Below are positions 12,775 to 12,814 of a DNA stretch of 12,814 nt, in pieces. Every line of letters starts with the position of its first letter. The first letter of the stretch is position 1. The stretch is taken from NCBI GenBank assembly GCA_040080075.1, contig JBEBJD010000219.1:1-12814 (forward strand), read 5' to 3'. The notes beneath the pieces were generated by a model, which was given only the letters and a program-made list of their open reading frames with translations, had not been told where the DNA came from and searched no databases. Origin of the DNA: JANNFX01 sp040080075 (GTDB lineage Bacteria; Pseudomonadota; Alphaproteobacteria; Rhizobiales; Hyphomicrobiaceae). The position numbers and the translations under genes are program-made.

Positions 12775-12814
12775 GCCGTGCTTCACTCCGGAAAACCGCT
12801 TCACACTTTTCCAG
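12775..12814 (+). repeat. Second tandem half-element, cut by window end
   Basis: GCCGTGCTTCACTCCGGAAA and what follows repeat the hairpin at 12721-12768, 54 bases further on and in the same orientation. The window ends inside the 3' arm (TTTTCCAG instead of TTTTCCGG at the last bases). Two half-elements in tandem suggest local duplication of this module. Confidence 0.82.

Noticed and set aside
7452..12814. Full insertion sequence or CRISPR array
   Set aside because: Repeats are palindromic, irregularly spaced and separated by genes; no transposase or cas gene is present.

Overview
The window reads as chromosomal DNA of an alphaproteobacterium, most likely of the order Hyphomicrobiales (Rhizobiales). 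This rests on moderately high GC, on protein family types typical of that group (paired TadE-like proteins, FecR next to a CHASE2 adenylate cyclase, TPR lipoprotein-like secreted proteins, CxxCxxCC protein), and on intergenic palindromic repeats whose core resembles rhizobial mosaic elements. Eleven protein genes are supported, one of them cut by the left edge. No RNA gene, CRISPR array, transposase, prophage or plasmid gene was recognised.

Left part (1-3959): two consecutive TadE-like pilus-assembly proteins, the probable end of a tad locus lying to the left; a TetR regulator with a WHG-type C-terminal domain; a convergent YdjM/DUF457-type membrane metal-dependent hydrolase; and, divergent from that, a cation diffusion facilitator. 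The gap between the last two holds a nested palindrome that could be a shared operator.

Middle part (3960-7451): a secreted FecR-domain protein with a charged linker and a Gly-rich repeat tail is preceded by two TGTTC...GAACA dyads. It converges tail to tail, with 18 bases between, on a CHASE2-TM3-adenylate cyclase. FecR and CHASE2 domains are both extracytoplasmic, so an envelope-sensing pair that ends in cAMP production is a reasonable inference.

Right part (7452-12814): a secreted TPR protein, peptide chain release factor 3 (prfC), a CxxCxxCC zinc/iron-binding-type protein and a diacylglycerol/lipid kinase family protein. They are separated by a dense set of palindromic repeats that is absent from the first 7.4 kb. 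At least four kinds are visible: a 133-bp double-hairpin element bounded by CTAG, present twice in inverted orientation with about five mismatches; a RIME-like two-hairpin element of about 105 bp, present twice, plus two separate copies of its second hairpin at the right end; a GTAGGTTGG-bounded hairpin mosaic with two mutually exclusive stems; and one further large stem-loop.

These repeats press directly on genes. The CxxCxxCC gene starts one base from one element and takes its stop codon from another. The cyclase open frame runs without a good start codon into the 133-bp element. The TPR gene begins 16 bases after a RIME-like copy. No new enzymatic system is evident; the repeats and their effect on gene ends are the most unusual content.
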